Positions 1 to 8,747 of a DNA stretch of 64,000 nucleotides are shown piece by piece. The DNA is from FEN-1297 sp963834015 (GTDB lineage: Bacteria; Bacteroidota; Ignavibacteria; Ignavibacteriales; Ignavibacteriaceae): the NCBI GenBank assembly GCA_963834015.1, contig CAWIAG010000004.1, forward strand, positions 496,001 to 560,000, given 5' to 3'. Below the pieces are notes generated by a model, which searched no databases, was not told the origin of the DNA, and was given only the letters and a program-made list of their open reading frames with translations. Both the position numbers and the translations under genes were made by a program. Positions within the stretch are counted from its first letter, which is position 1, and the number at the start of each line of letters is the position of its first letter.

Positions 1-447
1 TCTAAAGACCGAACTACAAAATTACTTTCGTATATAATAATATTTTATGGTACCCGCCGTTCAAATAATTATTCTCTAATAGAGAAAGAAGTAATTAGAC
101 CCGCAGGTGGTTATTCGCCTTGGATAATTGATGATTCAACTTCTAAAATACTTATTTCCCTTAAATATTTTATTGAAACAAGTATTTTCCTTCCTACGAT
201 TGAATCTATTAATTTGAATATGCCTAAGAATTATGAAGATGAAAAAGAAAAGAAACTTTATTACATTGAACAATTGGATAAATTACACACTCTTTTAGAA
301 AATTTAAGGGACTATTCTGATAGAGATCATTTAGGCAAACTAATTGGTGTAACTACAATTAATTTAAACAAAACTATTGAAAACTACTTAACTAATTCTG
401 GTCCAATAATTAGCGAACTAGAAGAAGAGATAAGAAATAAGAATTAA
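1..447 (+). CDS. C-terminal part of an unrecognised protein (5' end outside window)
   Basis: The reading frame is open from base 1 without a stop until the TAA at 445-447, so this is the 3' end of a gene that begins before the window. About 148 residues are visible. The last 75 are charged and helical (many Glu, Lys, Leu and Asn), consistent with a coiled-coil tail. I recognise no family; the segment around WIIDDSTSKILISLKYF gives no diagnostic motif. The composition is AT-rich like the operon that follows at 685, so it may belong to the same accessory block. The internal Met at 214 is not taken as the start because the frame continues upstream with equally protein-like sequence. Confidence 0.6.
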   Translation, partial: SKDRTTKLLSYIIIFYGTRRSNNYSLIEKEVIRPAGGYSPWIIDDSTSKILISLKYFIETSIFLPTIESINLNMPKNYEDEKEKKLYYIEQLDKLHTLLENLRDYSDRDHLGKLIGVTTINLNKTIENYLTNSGPIISELEEEIRNKN

Positions 448-684
448 AATATCAATCGGTACGAAATTGGGCAAAGTATAACGAATAGAAGATTCTTATA
501 AGAACTTTGTAAATTTGATTGAATAGTTGAATTAATTAAAACCCAAATATCGAAATATTAACAACTCTAGTTTGCGCGGAAAGGAAATTCTGTTTATGAT
601 TCTAATGTTCATCAATTACCCCATAATTAGTTGATTTAAAAAACTTAATCTTATTATTGATCTTGTTAATAATATTTATTTTAA

Positions 685-1635
685 ATGATAATATCTGCCA
701 GCAGAAGAACCGACATTCCTGCTTTTTATTCGGAATGGTTTATAAACAGGATAGAAGAAGGATATTGTACAGTACCCAATCCGTTATTTAAAAATCAAAT
801 ATCTGTTATATCTTTGCACCCGGCAGATGTTGATGTTTTTGTCTTTTGGACGCGGAATCCCAAACCTCTTTTCCCACATATTGATTATTTGAATGAATTA
901 GGATATAAATACTATTTCCAATTTACTATTAATAATTATCCCAAACATTATGAGCCTAATAATCCATCAATCAACTCATCTATAAAGAATTTTAACTATA
1001 TATCAGATAAATTAGGAACGGGGAAGATTATCTGGCGTTACGATCCTATTTTATTAACGAAAGATTTGACTGCCGATTTTCACCTAAAAAACTTCACATT
1101 TATTTCTAATATGTTAAGAGGGAAAACGCATAGAGTAGTTATAAGCATTGTTGATGATTACAAAAAAACTTTAAGACATTTGAATAAAATAAATGTTGAT
1201 TACCAACCCAACCAAACAGAAAATAGGGAATACGAATACTTATTAAAAAGCATTGTGGGAATATCTACTTCGAACGGGATGAAGGTAGAGAGCTGCGCAG
1301 AAGCAAAAAATTATGCTTATTTAGGCATCGAACATGGCAAATGCATTGATGATCAATTAATACTAAAAGAATTCGGAATTGACCTAAAATATAAAAAAGA
1401 TAAAACTCAGCGCCCAGCGTGTGGTTGTATTGATAGCCGCGATATTGGGGCCAATGATTCATGCTTGATGGGATGTGTCTATTGTTACGCAACATTTGAG
1501 CATGAAAATGCTATTCAAAACTTTAAATCGCACGATCCGAAATTTCCTGCATTAATAAAACATTCATTTTCGGAAGAATTACTAATTAAAATAAAAAATA
1601 TTCAAAATAAAAATAATCAAGGGAGCCTTTTCTAA
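685..1635 (+). CDS. DUF1848 family protein (putative Fe-S/radical-SAM-like)
   Basis: A 316-residue protein opening with MIISASRRTDIPAFYSEW and carrying the VFWTRNPKPL segment, both typical of the DUF1848 family. Near the C-terminus (about residues 248-274) is a cysteine cluster with CGC, a further Cys and MGCVYCYA; such a cluster could hold an iron-sulfur centre, and the family has been compared with spore photoproduct lyase-type enzymes. No biochemical function is known to me. There is no clear Shine-Dalgarno before the ATG. It is the first gene of a tight operon: the next ATG lies one base after its stop. Because DUF1848 genes often occur alone, its coupling here to a methyltransferase-like protein and a helicase is the informative context. 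Confidence 0.8.
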   Translation: MIISASRRTDIPAFYSEWFINRIEEGYCTVPNPLFKNQISVISLHPADVDVFVFWTRNPKPLFPHIDYLNELGYKYYFQFTINNYPKHYEPNNPSINSSIKNFNYISDKLGTGKIIWRYDPILLTKDLTADFHLKNFTFISNMLRGKTHRVVISIVDDYKKTLRHLNKINVDYQPNQTENREYEYLLKSIVGISTSNGMKVESCAEAKNYAYLGIEHGKCIDDQLILKEFGIDLKYKKDKTQRPACGCIDSRDIGANDSCLMGCVYCYATFEHENAIQNFKSHDPKFPALIKHSFSEELLIKIKNIQNKNNQGSLF

Positions 1636-1636
1636 A

Positions 1637-2545
1637 ATGTTCGATAATCATGACCCTTACATAAAACTACTACCCTTGCTGTGTAAACTACACAAAACTG
1701 AAATTAAATTAGCCAATAGTGAGTTGTGCAAGACATGTACAGATAAAAAAGATAATTTAAGATATTTTTTAAATGGCTTAAATGATAATCTTAAGGGTGT
1801 AAGGCAGCAGTTTAGACTAAATAAGATAGATTTTAATTACTCTTTAAGAGATAACAGAAAAGTATACATGCTTGCATATTTCCCGCATTATATCGAATTA
1901 ATTTATTATACTTTGCATAATAAACTAAAAGACTTGTTTAGTAAGAAGAAAGAAATCAATGTATTTTTTTTGGGAGGAGGTCCATTACCGGAACTGTTGG
2001 GGTTTTTGAATCTAATTAAGAAGGATTTACCTGAAGTTAATAAAGTTAATTTTGTTCATTCCGATATAAATACTAATTGGTATGATGTTGAGATAAAAGA
2101 AATAACTTTAAAAATGATTGATAATTATTATGGTAAGGATATTATACCTAATCACATTAATCTCAACTTATTCCAAGATTTTAAAAAAGTCCCGGAATTA
2201 ATATCAAATGCCGATTTTGTAATATCGCAAAATTGCTTTAACGATTGTAGTGATTATGAAACTCTCTGTGATAATTATTATAAAATTTGGGATTCGATGA
2301 AATCGAACTCAATATTAGCTGTAATAGATCTTAATTTTAATGAAATTTATGCTGCAATGAAAAAGATTTTTAATTATTGTATAAATGCAAAAGGTAAATC
2401 GCTAATGCCATTAGCATCTACTGTCAAAGTGATTAAACCAAACATACCGGCATGTCCTCATCTTGAAAGAAATTTTTATGGACAAAGTAATGGCACATTA
2501 TCTAAAAAAAGTACTAAATATTACAGTTTTGCGATATTAAAATAA
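1637..2545 (+). CDS. Putative class I SAM-dependent methyltransferase-like protein
   Basis: A 302-residue protein. Residues about 110-130 read NVFFLGGGPLPELLGFL, which resembles motif I of Rossmann-fold methyltransferases (glycine-rich loop after a hydrophobic strand). It is followed by VNFVHSDINTNWYD, where an acidic residue after a strand would bind the ribose, then ADFVISQNCFND and a hydrophobic strand SILAVIDLNF. The N-terminus has a short Cys/His-containing stretch (CKLH, CKTC) that might bind metal. The substrate cannot be read from sequence. It is translationally coupled on both sides: one base after the DUF1848 stop and zero bases before the helicase-like ATG. The fold call is by pattern only and could be wrong. 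Confidence 0.5.
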   Translation: MFDNHDPYIKLLPLLCKLHKTEIKLANSELCKTCTDKKDNLRYFLNGLNDNLKGVRQQFRLNKIDFNYSLRDNRKVYMLAYFPHYIELIYYTLHNKLKDLFSKKKEINVFFLGGGPLPELLGFLNLIKKDLPEVNKVNFVHSDINTNWYDVEIKEITLKMIDNYYGKDIIPNHINLNLFQDFKKVPELISNADFVISQNCFNDCSDYETLCDNYYKIWDSMKSNSILAVIDLNFNEIYAAMKKIFNYCINAKGKSLMPLASTVKVIKPNIPACPHLERNFYGQSNGTLSKKSTKYYSFAILK

Positions 2546-3700
2546 ATGGCTAATGCTCTAATTATTCAAGCTGCTGATAAAAATAAACCTAGAGATAACA
2601 GGAAATGGCTTCCGTCCAGGGATCAGTTAAGCAATACACAAAAGGAAATTTTGCGACCTCCTATTCCTAAAACTCAACTTATAACTGGCCCCGCAGGTGT
2701 TGGTAAATCAGTCTTGGCGATTTATTTTAATAAAGCTGTAGGGGATGGCGTTCCTAAAATAATTTTTGTTTACGGTAATATCCTTCAATCATTTATGAGA
2801 TTTAATTCTGATGAGCACAACAGTGAGATAGCAAACATTCATGCAGTTATGAAATATATTAGTAAAGAATATAAATTAAGAGGAAATATTCATGATGTTG
2901 CAAAAAATATTTCTAAAAGATTAAGAAATATTGATAAAGGATATGAATCTATAATAATAGATGAAGCCCAAGACTTTAATAAAGACTTAATTAAATTTTG
3001 TGCAAACCATACCAAAAACTATTTAACCGTTTTCGCTGATAATGCTCAAAAATTATTTGATCATGGCATATCGGATGATGTGATAACAGGTATTTTGAAA
3101 ACAGATTGCAAAAGGGATGTGACTAAAAAAGAAATATTAGAAAATTTTAGAAACCAACCAGTTGTTGCCGAATTTGCAAAACCGTTCTATTTATTTAATC
3201 AAAAAAATCAAATATTCCCTTCAGCACCCCAAATTGGTATTCGCGAAAAAGTTAAAGTATATAATTGTAAAAATTATAATCCGCTTAAGAAAGGTTTAGT
3301 GAAACAGACTTTAGAATATATCAATTCTCGTGAATCAAGTACACCATCGGTGGGAATATTGGTTCAATCCGAAAGCAGGTTAAATCTTTTAAAACAATGG
3401 TTTCATGAAGAAGGAATTATATCTGAGAAAATTACAAATATTATTAATTTCGGAACAAACAATCCTATTGCAATGACTATGCAATCATCAAAAGGCCTTG
3501 AATTTGATTATGTTATTATTGCTGATTTGAAATATGATCAGCTTAAAAAAGACTTCCCGGATAATTATAAAAATATTATATTTGTTGCTATAACTAGGGC
3601 CCGTCGTTCTCTATGTGTTTTCCTTGTTGATAACTCAGAGAATACCGAGTTTTTAGAGCTTATTAGTAACACTAATTGTGAGATAGTTGAATTAGGTTAA
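2546..3700 (+). CDS. Small UvrD/SF1-like helicase or ATPase
   Basis: A 384-residue P-loop ATPase. Walker A is TGPAGVGKSVLA (about residues 47-58) and Walker B is IIIDEAQDF (about 137-145). Later come FADNAQKLF, ENFRNQPVVAEFA (motif IV-like arginine region), MTMQSSKGLEFDYVIIADL (motif V) and FVAITRARRSLCVF (motif VI). These are hallmarks of superfamily 1 helicases of the UvrD/Rep type. At under 400 residues it is far shorter than UvrD, so the accessory 1B/2B insertions must be minimal; a regulatory or nucleotide-switch role is as likely as processive unwinding. It starts immediately after the preceding stop and sits in an operon with two unknown proteins. Confidence 0.75.
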   Translation: MANALIIQAADKNKPRDNRKWLPSRDQLSNTQKEILRPPIPKTQLITGPAGVGKSVLAIYFNKAVGDGVPKIIFVYGNILQSFMRFNSDEHNSEIANIHAVMKYISKEYKLRGNIHDVAKNISKRLRNIDKGYESIIIDEAQDFNKDLIKFCANHTKNYLTVFADNAQKLFDHGISDDVITGILKTDCKRDVTKKEILENFRNQPVVAEFAKPFYLFNQKNQIFPSAPQIGIREKVKVYNCKNYNPLKKGLVKQTLEYINSRESSTPSVGILVQSESRLNLLKQWFHEEGIISEKITNIINFGTNNPIAMTMQSSKGLEFDYVIIADLKYDQLKKDFPDNYKNIIFVAITRARRSLCVFLVDNSENTEFLELISNTNCEIVELG

Positions 3701-3702
3701 AT

Positions 3703-3999
3703 ATGTGGGTTTTATTAAAAATAGATGAGATAGAATCATTATTTGACAAGGGTTTTCTTCTTTTAAACAAATATTCAAAAAAAATTAAGACATTTCCAGA
3801 TAAAGAATTGATTGACGGAGAAGTTTGGATAAGACTGAGCAGTAGATATAAAACGTTGGGTAAGGAATTTCAGGGACCGGTTTTTGTTTCACATATTGAG
3901 GAATATTTACCCATATCTGATAGCGCTTATACTTACTTATCCCAATTATCTAACATGTTTGATGAATTAAAAATTTACATCGGATTATTCAATGCCTAA
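3703..3999 (+). CDS. Unknown 98-residue protein
   Basis: A small protein beginning MWVLLKIDEIESLFDKGF, two bases after the helicase stop and overlapping the next gene by eight bases. It is mixed alpha/beta by eye, with no signal peptide, membrane segment or Cys cluster. I recognise no family. Its position between an SF1 ATPase and a larger unknown protein in a coupled operon suggests it is a partner of one of them. Both ends are set by tight coupling, which supports it as a genuine gene despite its size. Confidence 0.6.
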   Translation: MWVLLKIDEIESLFDKGFLLLNKYSKKIKTFPDKELIDGEVWIRLSSRYKTLGKEFQGPVFVSHIEEYLPISDSAYTYLSQLSNMFDELKIYIGLFNA

Positions 4000-5125
4000 A
4001 AATCAAGGAACATTTTTTAATGAAGCGGATTATATTATACCATCTTCCAAGATAGAAAATGTTTTAAATTTTAATACTGATGCTTATAGAGATAAGTATA
4101 GTAATTATTTACGTAAATCAATAGAATTGTTGTCATATCTTTCAAATAAGGCGATATCTAATTCTAATAAAATCATTGATTTTATCTTTGTAGCATTGAT
4201 TGTTGCTTCTAAATCAAAGATTGATAAAACTTCTTTGTTTGAAGAATACGAAAAGATAATTTCTCAAACACTCAATTTAACCGATGATGAGGATCAGCCC
4301 AATATTGCACTAATAATTTTACTTTCTTTATTGGAGTATGAATTGCCTATTAAATCCGGAGAGAATATTAAGGAATTATATAATAAAATTACAGAGGCTT
4401 TCATTGTTTTAGAAAAATTAAAAAACGGAGAAGATAAACAAATATTAATTATAAATTATTTAAACAATTGTTTAGGCAAATTATTTAGTAAAAAACAGAT
4501 TAAGGAAATCCAAATAATTAGTACGAAACATTTTATTAATTTTTCTGAATTTAGAAACGAAATAGAAAAACTATTAAACCAAATAAAAAATAATAATTTT
4601 AATGTAGCCGTTTCTATTAATATTCTAAATGCTTTATTATTATTATTTCATAGAGCATCAGAAAATCCCGAAAACATAATAAATGATATCATAGAAAATA
4701 AAATATTATTAGAAAACGAAACTCAGATTTTAATAATAGGATTATTCATTTCAAGATTTTATCATTATTATCCATTTAATTATAATTTTAATGCTTCTTT
4801 TTTGGATTTAAGTAAAGATCAGGTAGTTGCTCCTTTAGTAGCAGTATTTCTTGCTCCCGAAATAATACTTGAAGCTGCTACGGTGGAAAAAATATCAAAA
4901 AATGAATTGTTCTGGCAATATACTTTTCAAAAAAATGATTCAATATTTCTATTACCGGTTATAGAAGAAAATAATAATTACTTAGGAAAGAAGACAATTA
5001 ATGCAAAGATCTCTTCTAATATATTGGAGATAGAAAGGATAAATATCTATTCCGATTTTATTAAAACCAGAACAAAAGATTGTTTATATACTGATGTTAA
5101 AGTGATTAATGAATTAGAATTGTAA
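3992..5125 (+). CDS. Unknown 377-residue helical protein, last gene of the accessory operon
   Basis: Begins MPKNQGTFFNEADYIIPSSK and is rich in Leu, Ile, Asn, Lys and Glu. Residues about 35-270 look almost wholly helical, with repeated hydrophobic heptad-like stretches (for instance ILNALLLLFHR), suggesting an alpha-solenoid or helical bundle. The last 100 residues are more mixed. No catalytic motif, signal peptide or membrane anchor is evident and no family is recognised. It overlaps the upstream 98-residue gene by eight bases. The strong A/T bias matches the other genes of the block and contrasts with the housekeeping genes to the right, consistent with horizontal acquisition. Confidence 0.6.
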   Translation: MPKNQGTFFNEADYIIPSSKIENVLNFNTDAYRDKYSNYLRKSIELLSYLSNKAISNSNKIIDFIFVALIVASKSKIDKTSLFEEYEKIISQTLNLTDDEDQPNIALIILLSLLEYELPIKSGENIKELYNKITEAFIVLEKLKNGEDKQILIINYLNNCLGKLFSKKQIKEIQIISTKHFINFSEFRNEIEKLLNQIKNNNFNVAVSINILNALLLLFHRASENPENIINDIIENKILLENETQILIIGLFISRFYHYYPFNYNFNASFLDLSKDQVVAPLVAVFLAPEIILEAATVEKISKNELFWQYTFQKNDSIFLLPVIEENNNYLGKKTINAKISSNILEIERINIYSDFIKTRTKDCLYTDVKVINELEL

Positions 5126-5804
5126 AAGTGCAAAAGTATCCCGATTTCGTTCTAAAATAAATCCAAAAGAATTCTCCCCATCTTAAATTACTATAGAATT
5201 CATGTGCATTTTAAAAGGAAAATGATCCTGAAGTTAAGCATAAACTTAACTCATTTGATTGAATGCAAGATTAAAAATAATTTAGGTCGTGCATATTTTA
5301 TGCACGACCTATGCACGAGTAAAGGATAAAATATTTAACAGAAAACAGTTAATGCTTATAATATCATATAGGGTGTTAATAATTCTTTGATAGTACGTCA
5401 ATGAATCTTGCTGCAATTCCAAAAATGCGGCAGTATGCGGCAGTTGGAGGTTTAATTTTTTGAAGTCAATGTTGAAATTTATTAGATTGACAGGGGCCTA
5501 ATACATAAATAAATTTATAAATATAATTGGCGATATGCAGCAGTACCGTAATTGGATGTCGAAGTAATGTCGCAGTATGTCGCAGTAGTGACGGAGTAAT
5601 GTCGGAGTAATAACTGATTGAGCTTTCTCCAACAATTGATTGCGAAGATATATCCGTCCAAAAAATATAAAAATCGATAAGTTTCTTGAAACTTTAATTA
5701 TTACTCACTACATTAAAAAATACCGTAAATAAATTTCCGCCCAAATAAATAGATTACGTAAAATGTATATTATTGGAAAGTCATGACATAAAAAAGGGAA
5801 CTAT
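5126..5804. other. 679-base intergenic region with hairpin and decayed short repeats
   Basis: No gene seen. It contains a perfect hairpin at 5284-5310 (listed separately). Around 5428-5450 and 5533-5615 there are repeated short motifs of the form ATGTCGCAGTA, TGCGGCAGT and GTCGGAGTAATG, which look like decayed tandem copies of an 8-11 base unit. The region marks the right border of the AT-rich accessory block. Confidence 0.6.
5284..5310. repeat. Perfect 12-bp inverted repeat, possible transcript end
   Basis: AGGTCGTGCATA at 5284-5295 is the exact reverse complement of 5299-5310, with a three-base TTT loop. A partial third copy (ATGCACGA) follows directly. There is no T-run, so it is not a classic intrinsic terminator, although it lies about 160 bases after the last accessory operon gene. 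Confidence 0.6.
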
Positions 5805-6449
5805 ATGAATTCAAATAAAAAAATAGCGAGGATTGCAGGTGTACTATATCTCATTTATATAATAATGTTTGCATCTTCTACGTTTATGCCGCAAAATATT
5901 TTTGCACAAGAAGAGCTATTCCGGATTCGTAATGCAATGGAACTGATTTCTACGGTTTTTTTTCTGTCGGCGGCCTGGGCATTATATGTGCTGCTAAAAC
6001 CGGTTAACAAAAATTTTGCATTGCTCTTTGTATTATTGAATTTGGTTGGTGTTGCGGCAGAGTGTGTCTGTATATTAATTCATTATGCAGCTCTTATTCC
6101 GATACATGGGGGCGAATATTTGAAGGCGCTCTCACAAGAGCAATTACGGGCTCTTTCTATGCTAATGCTCAATATTGACGGCAATGTAGTGATGGTTCTC
6201 TTTTATGGCCTATGGTTATTCCCTCTTGGATATTTGGTTTTCAAATCCGGTTTCCTACCAAAAATATTGGGCATATTATTAATTGCCGACGGTTGCTCAC
6301 TTTTGATATGTTTCTTTCAGTTATGGCTTTTCCCGGGTTATGAGAAAATGACTTATCCGTTATATCCCATTATGTTTGCGGCTGAATTTGGACTTTCATT
6401 GTGGCTTATAATAAAGGGTGTAAAAGATCAACCGGTGCAAGCAGTGTAA
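5805..6449 (+). CDS. DUF4386 family membrane protein
   Basis: A 214-residue protein with about six hydrophobic segments, starting MNSNKKIARIAGVLYLIYI. It matches the general pattern of DUF4386 proteins: an N-terminal KKxARIAGxLYL segment, RNAMEL near residue 42, and later GLWLFPLGYLVFKSGFLPKILGI. These are inner-membrane proteins of unknown function. A GGGAAC sequence about eight bases before the ATG can serve as ribosome site. It stands alone between long non-coding stretches. Confidence 0.75.
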   Translation: MNSNKKIARIAGVLYLIYIIMFASSTFMPQNIFAQEELFRIRNAMELISTVFFLSAAWALYVLLKPVNKNFALLFVLLNLVGVAAECVCILIHYAALIPIHGGEYLKALSQEQLRALSMLMLNIDGNVVMVLFYGLWLFPLGYLVFKSGFLPKILGILLIADGCSLLICFFQLWLFPGYEKMTYPLYPIMFAAEFGLSLWLIIKGVKDQPVQAV

Positions 6450-6619
6450 CCTGCGGCTATTGACAACTACCAGACCTTGAATTTAGGCTGAAAAAGGTAT
6501 AAAATAAAGAAGGGAATTTGAAAAGCATATAAGAATTCCTACACTCAAACAAGAGTTAAAAAGTAACAAGCCAGGGCAGATATAAATAAAAACAGATAAT
6601 TTTTTGATATAATAATTGT

Positions 6620-7141
6620 ATGGATAATGATATTTATAAACCGGAATTATGGCAGAATTTTTTCATAATGGTTGGAGGCGGAGCGGCAGCTCTTGCGGGC
6701 TTAGTGTTTATAGCCATGTCGATCAATATTCCGATCATCACCCGTGATGCAACACATAAAAATCGTGCTATAGCAACATTGACCGGCTTTACTGCCGTCT
6801 TCATGATTTGTGCATTAGCCCTGATTGGAAACCAAAATTATCTATCGATTGGGATTGAATGGCTGGTTGTTGCGCTGGTTCCGGCGATTACTTATACACG
6901 GGTATACTTCCAGGCAAGAAAAATAGGCAAAAGTTCGGTGGGGCTGAGCCACAGCCGCTTCAGCCAGGGCATAGCTTGTTACGTATCCCAGATAATAGGT
7001 TCTATCATACTTTTATCAGGATATGCCGTCGGACTTTACATAGCCGCCATAGGTATGGCGCTCTCCTTCGCTTTTTTCATTTCAGGTGCGTGGCTCCTCT
7101 TCATTGGCGTTTATGAGAAGCAGGATAAGAAAGATGAATGA
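6620..7141 (+). CDS. Small four- to five-helix membrane protein, unknown function
   Basis: A 173-residue protein. After a short hydrophilic start (MDNDIYKPELWQNFF) it has a glycine-rich first membrane helix (MVGGGAAALAGLVFIAMS), followed by the hydrophilic loop ITRDATHKNRAIATLTGF and further helices to near the C-terminus. This pattern occurs in uncharacterised integral membrane proteins of many bacteria. No catalytic residues are obvious. Codon use and composition are GC-richer than in the upstream accessory block. Confidence 0.7.
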   Translation: MDNDIYKPELWQNFFIMVGGGAAALAGLVFIAMSINIPIITRDATHKNRAIATLTGFTAVFMICALALIGNQNYLSIGIEWLVVALVPAITYTRVYFQARKIGKSSVGLSHSRFSQGIACYVSQIIGSIILLSGYAVGLYIAAIGMALSFAFFISGAWLLFIGVYEKQDKKDE

Positions 7142-7148
7142 ATGAGTG

Positions 7149-7178
7149 TCAGCCGGAGGCTGATCCGCCTTTGGCGGA
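7149..7178. repeat. Two abutting 6-bp-stem triloop hairpins
   Basis: TCAGCC-GGA-GGCTGA (7149-7163) is followed without a gap by TCCGCC-TTT-GGCGGA (7164-7178). Each is a perfect 6-bp stem with a 3-base loop. The geometry matches the dispersed hairpin family described at 24042-24777, with unrelated stem sequences. Confidence 0.7.
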
Positions 7179-7284
7179 AATAGGTGAATGGATGAACCTA
7201 TGGTTCAAGCTACAAGATTCAAATTATTTGGGCTTGGCATCTATTCCTTTGGGAAAAGCCGAACATGTTTTGTAATTTGGGGTT

Positions 7285-7302
7285 CCCGACATAAATGTCG
7301 GG
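7285..7302. repeat. Short inverted repeat in a dispersed intergenic element
   Basis: CCCGACA-TAAA-TGTCGGG, followed by GGCTACTTTAAATATC. The tail recurs at about 16139-16153, and in weaker form near 24000 and 45490, each time after a GC-rich inverted repeat. It lies just downstream of the convergent kbl gene. Confidence 0.6.
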
Positions 7303-7364
7303 GCTACTTTAAATATCTGTTCGAAAATCCCCAGTCCTTTTTAAATAATTTTAACTTTATGAAA

Positions 7365-8549
7365 TTACAACCGGAACTCTTCTCTAACTTCTTTAAATTT
7401 TTGTATTGCAAATTCCAGGTCTTCTTTTGAATGCGCCGCTGATATCTGGACGCGTATTCTTGCTGCGCCCTTAGGCACTACAGGATAAAAGAACCCGGTA
7501 ACATATACTCCCTTCTCAAGCATCCTGGCTGCCATCTTCTGGGACAGAGCAGCATCTCCAATCATAATGGGAACGATTGGGTGAACACCGGGCTTTATGT
7601 TTAATCCTGCTTTGGATATTCCTTCACGGAAGAATTTAGTATTTTCTTCTAATTTGTCGCGCAAATTTGTTGAGGATTTTAATAACTCAAGTACTTTAAT
7701 CGATGCTGCAACAATACCCGGCGCTACTGTATTGGAAAATAGGTAGGGGCGTGAACGCTGACGCAGCAAATCAATAATTTCTTTACGTCCGCTTGTATAA
7801 CCTCCGCTTGCACCTCCCAATGCCTTGCCTAGTGTTCCGGTTATTATATCGATCCTTCCCATAACGTCATTATATTCATGAGTCCCCTTACCGTGCCTTC
7901 CCATAAAACCAACTGCATGTGAATCATCTACCATTACCAGTGCGTTGTATTTATCCGCCAGGTTACAGATATCTTTTAGTTTTGCAATAAATCCGTCCAT
8001 AGAAAAAACTCCGTCGGTTGCAATTAAGCGTATTTTTGCCAATTGCGCTTCTTTAAGTTTTCCTTCAAGGTCATTCATATCGCTGTTTTTATATTTGTAA
8101 CGCTGGGCTTTGCATAACCGTATGCCGTCTATAATACTTGCGTGGTTAAGTTCATCGCTTATTATGGCATCGGTCTCAGAGAGTATGGTTTCAAATAATC
8201 CTCCGTTTGCATCAAAGCAGGAGGTATAAAGAATGGTGTCTTCGGTTTCAAGAAATCCGGAAATTTTTTGTTCCAGTTCTTTGTGGATTTCCTGGGTTCC
8301 GCAAATAAACCTGACTGATGATAATCCATATCCCCATTTATCGTAGCTTTCTTTAGCCGCTTTAATTATTTCCGGGTGATTAGCCAGTCCCAGATAATTA
8401 TTTGCACACATGTTCAAAACCTGCTGCCCGCCTGAAACTTCAATTTTTGCCATTTGCGGGCTTGTGATGATTCTTTCAATTTTTAGTAAGCCGTCGGCGG
8501 CGATTTGTTTTAGTTGCTGCTGATAAATTTTTTTTGTTGTTTCATACAT
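7365..8549 (-). CDS. kbl: Glycine C-acetyltransferase (2-amino-3-ketobutyrate CoA ligase)
   Basis: A 394-residue PLP enzyme of the alpha-oxoamine synthase family. It cleaves 2-amino-3-oxobutyrate with CoA to glycine and acetyl-CoA, the second step of threonine degradation. Recognisable features are NNYLGLANHPE near the N-terminus, the DDSHAVGFMGRHGKGT block, and the PLP-lysine region GTLGKALGGASGGYTSG (about residues 238-254). Full length is as expected. It lies downstream of tdh on the same strand; the 198-base gap between them is filled by dispersed hairpin repeats. The start is supported by an A/G-rich AAAAAGG element ahead of the ATG. Confidence 0.93.
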   Translation of the reverse strand: MYETTKKIYQQQLKQIAADGLLKIERIITSPQMAKIEVSGGQQVLNMCANNYLGLANHPEIIKAAKESYDKWGYGLSSVRFICGTQEIHKELEQKISGFLETEDTILYTSCFDANGGLFETILSETDAIISDELNHASIIDGIRLCKAQRYKYKNSDMNDLEGKLKEAQLAKIRLIATDGVFSMDGFIAKLKDICNLADKYNALVMVDDSHAVGFMGRHGKGTHEYNDVMGRIDIITGTLGKALGGASGGYTSGRKEIIDLLRQRSRPYLFSNTVAPGIVAASIKVLELLKSSTNLRDKLEENTKFFREGISKAGLNIKPGVHPIVPIMIGDAALSQKMAARMLEKGVYVTGFFYPVVPKGAARIRVQISAAHSKEDLEFAIQKFKEVREEFRL

Positions 8550-8580
8550 TGTTTTTGCCTTTTTTTAAATAATTTAGTTC

Positions 8581-8735
8581 ACCATGCCGCTTCTACGAAG
8601 CTCGGGAAGCAATTTGCTTGTACGAAAATCTACAAGCATTCCGCAGCTCTGCTGCTAGATACAATTGCGCATCTACGATGATACAAGCATACCGCAGCTC
8701 TGCTGCTTAGGACAATAATGCAGCTACGCTGCTTT
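8581..8735. repeat. Cluster of five small-loop hairpin repeat modules
   Basis: Successive modules with about 24-27-base phasing contain GCTTC-TAC-GAAGC, GCAGC-TCT-GCTGC, CATC-TAC-GATG, GCAGC-TCT-GCTGC and GCAGC-TAC-GCTGC, joined by linkers such as ACAAGCATT. This is the same family as the 24-kb array, here lying between tdh and kbl, so it would be within the transcript if the two are co-transcribed. Confidence 0.75.
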
Positions 8736-8747
8736 ATAAGGATAAGT

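Noticed and set aside
7188..7430. Open frame of 80 codons on plus after the small membrane protein
   Set aside because: It runs through the intergenic repeat element into the antisense of kbl; composition and context do not support a protein.
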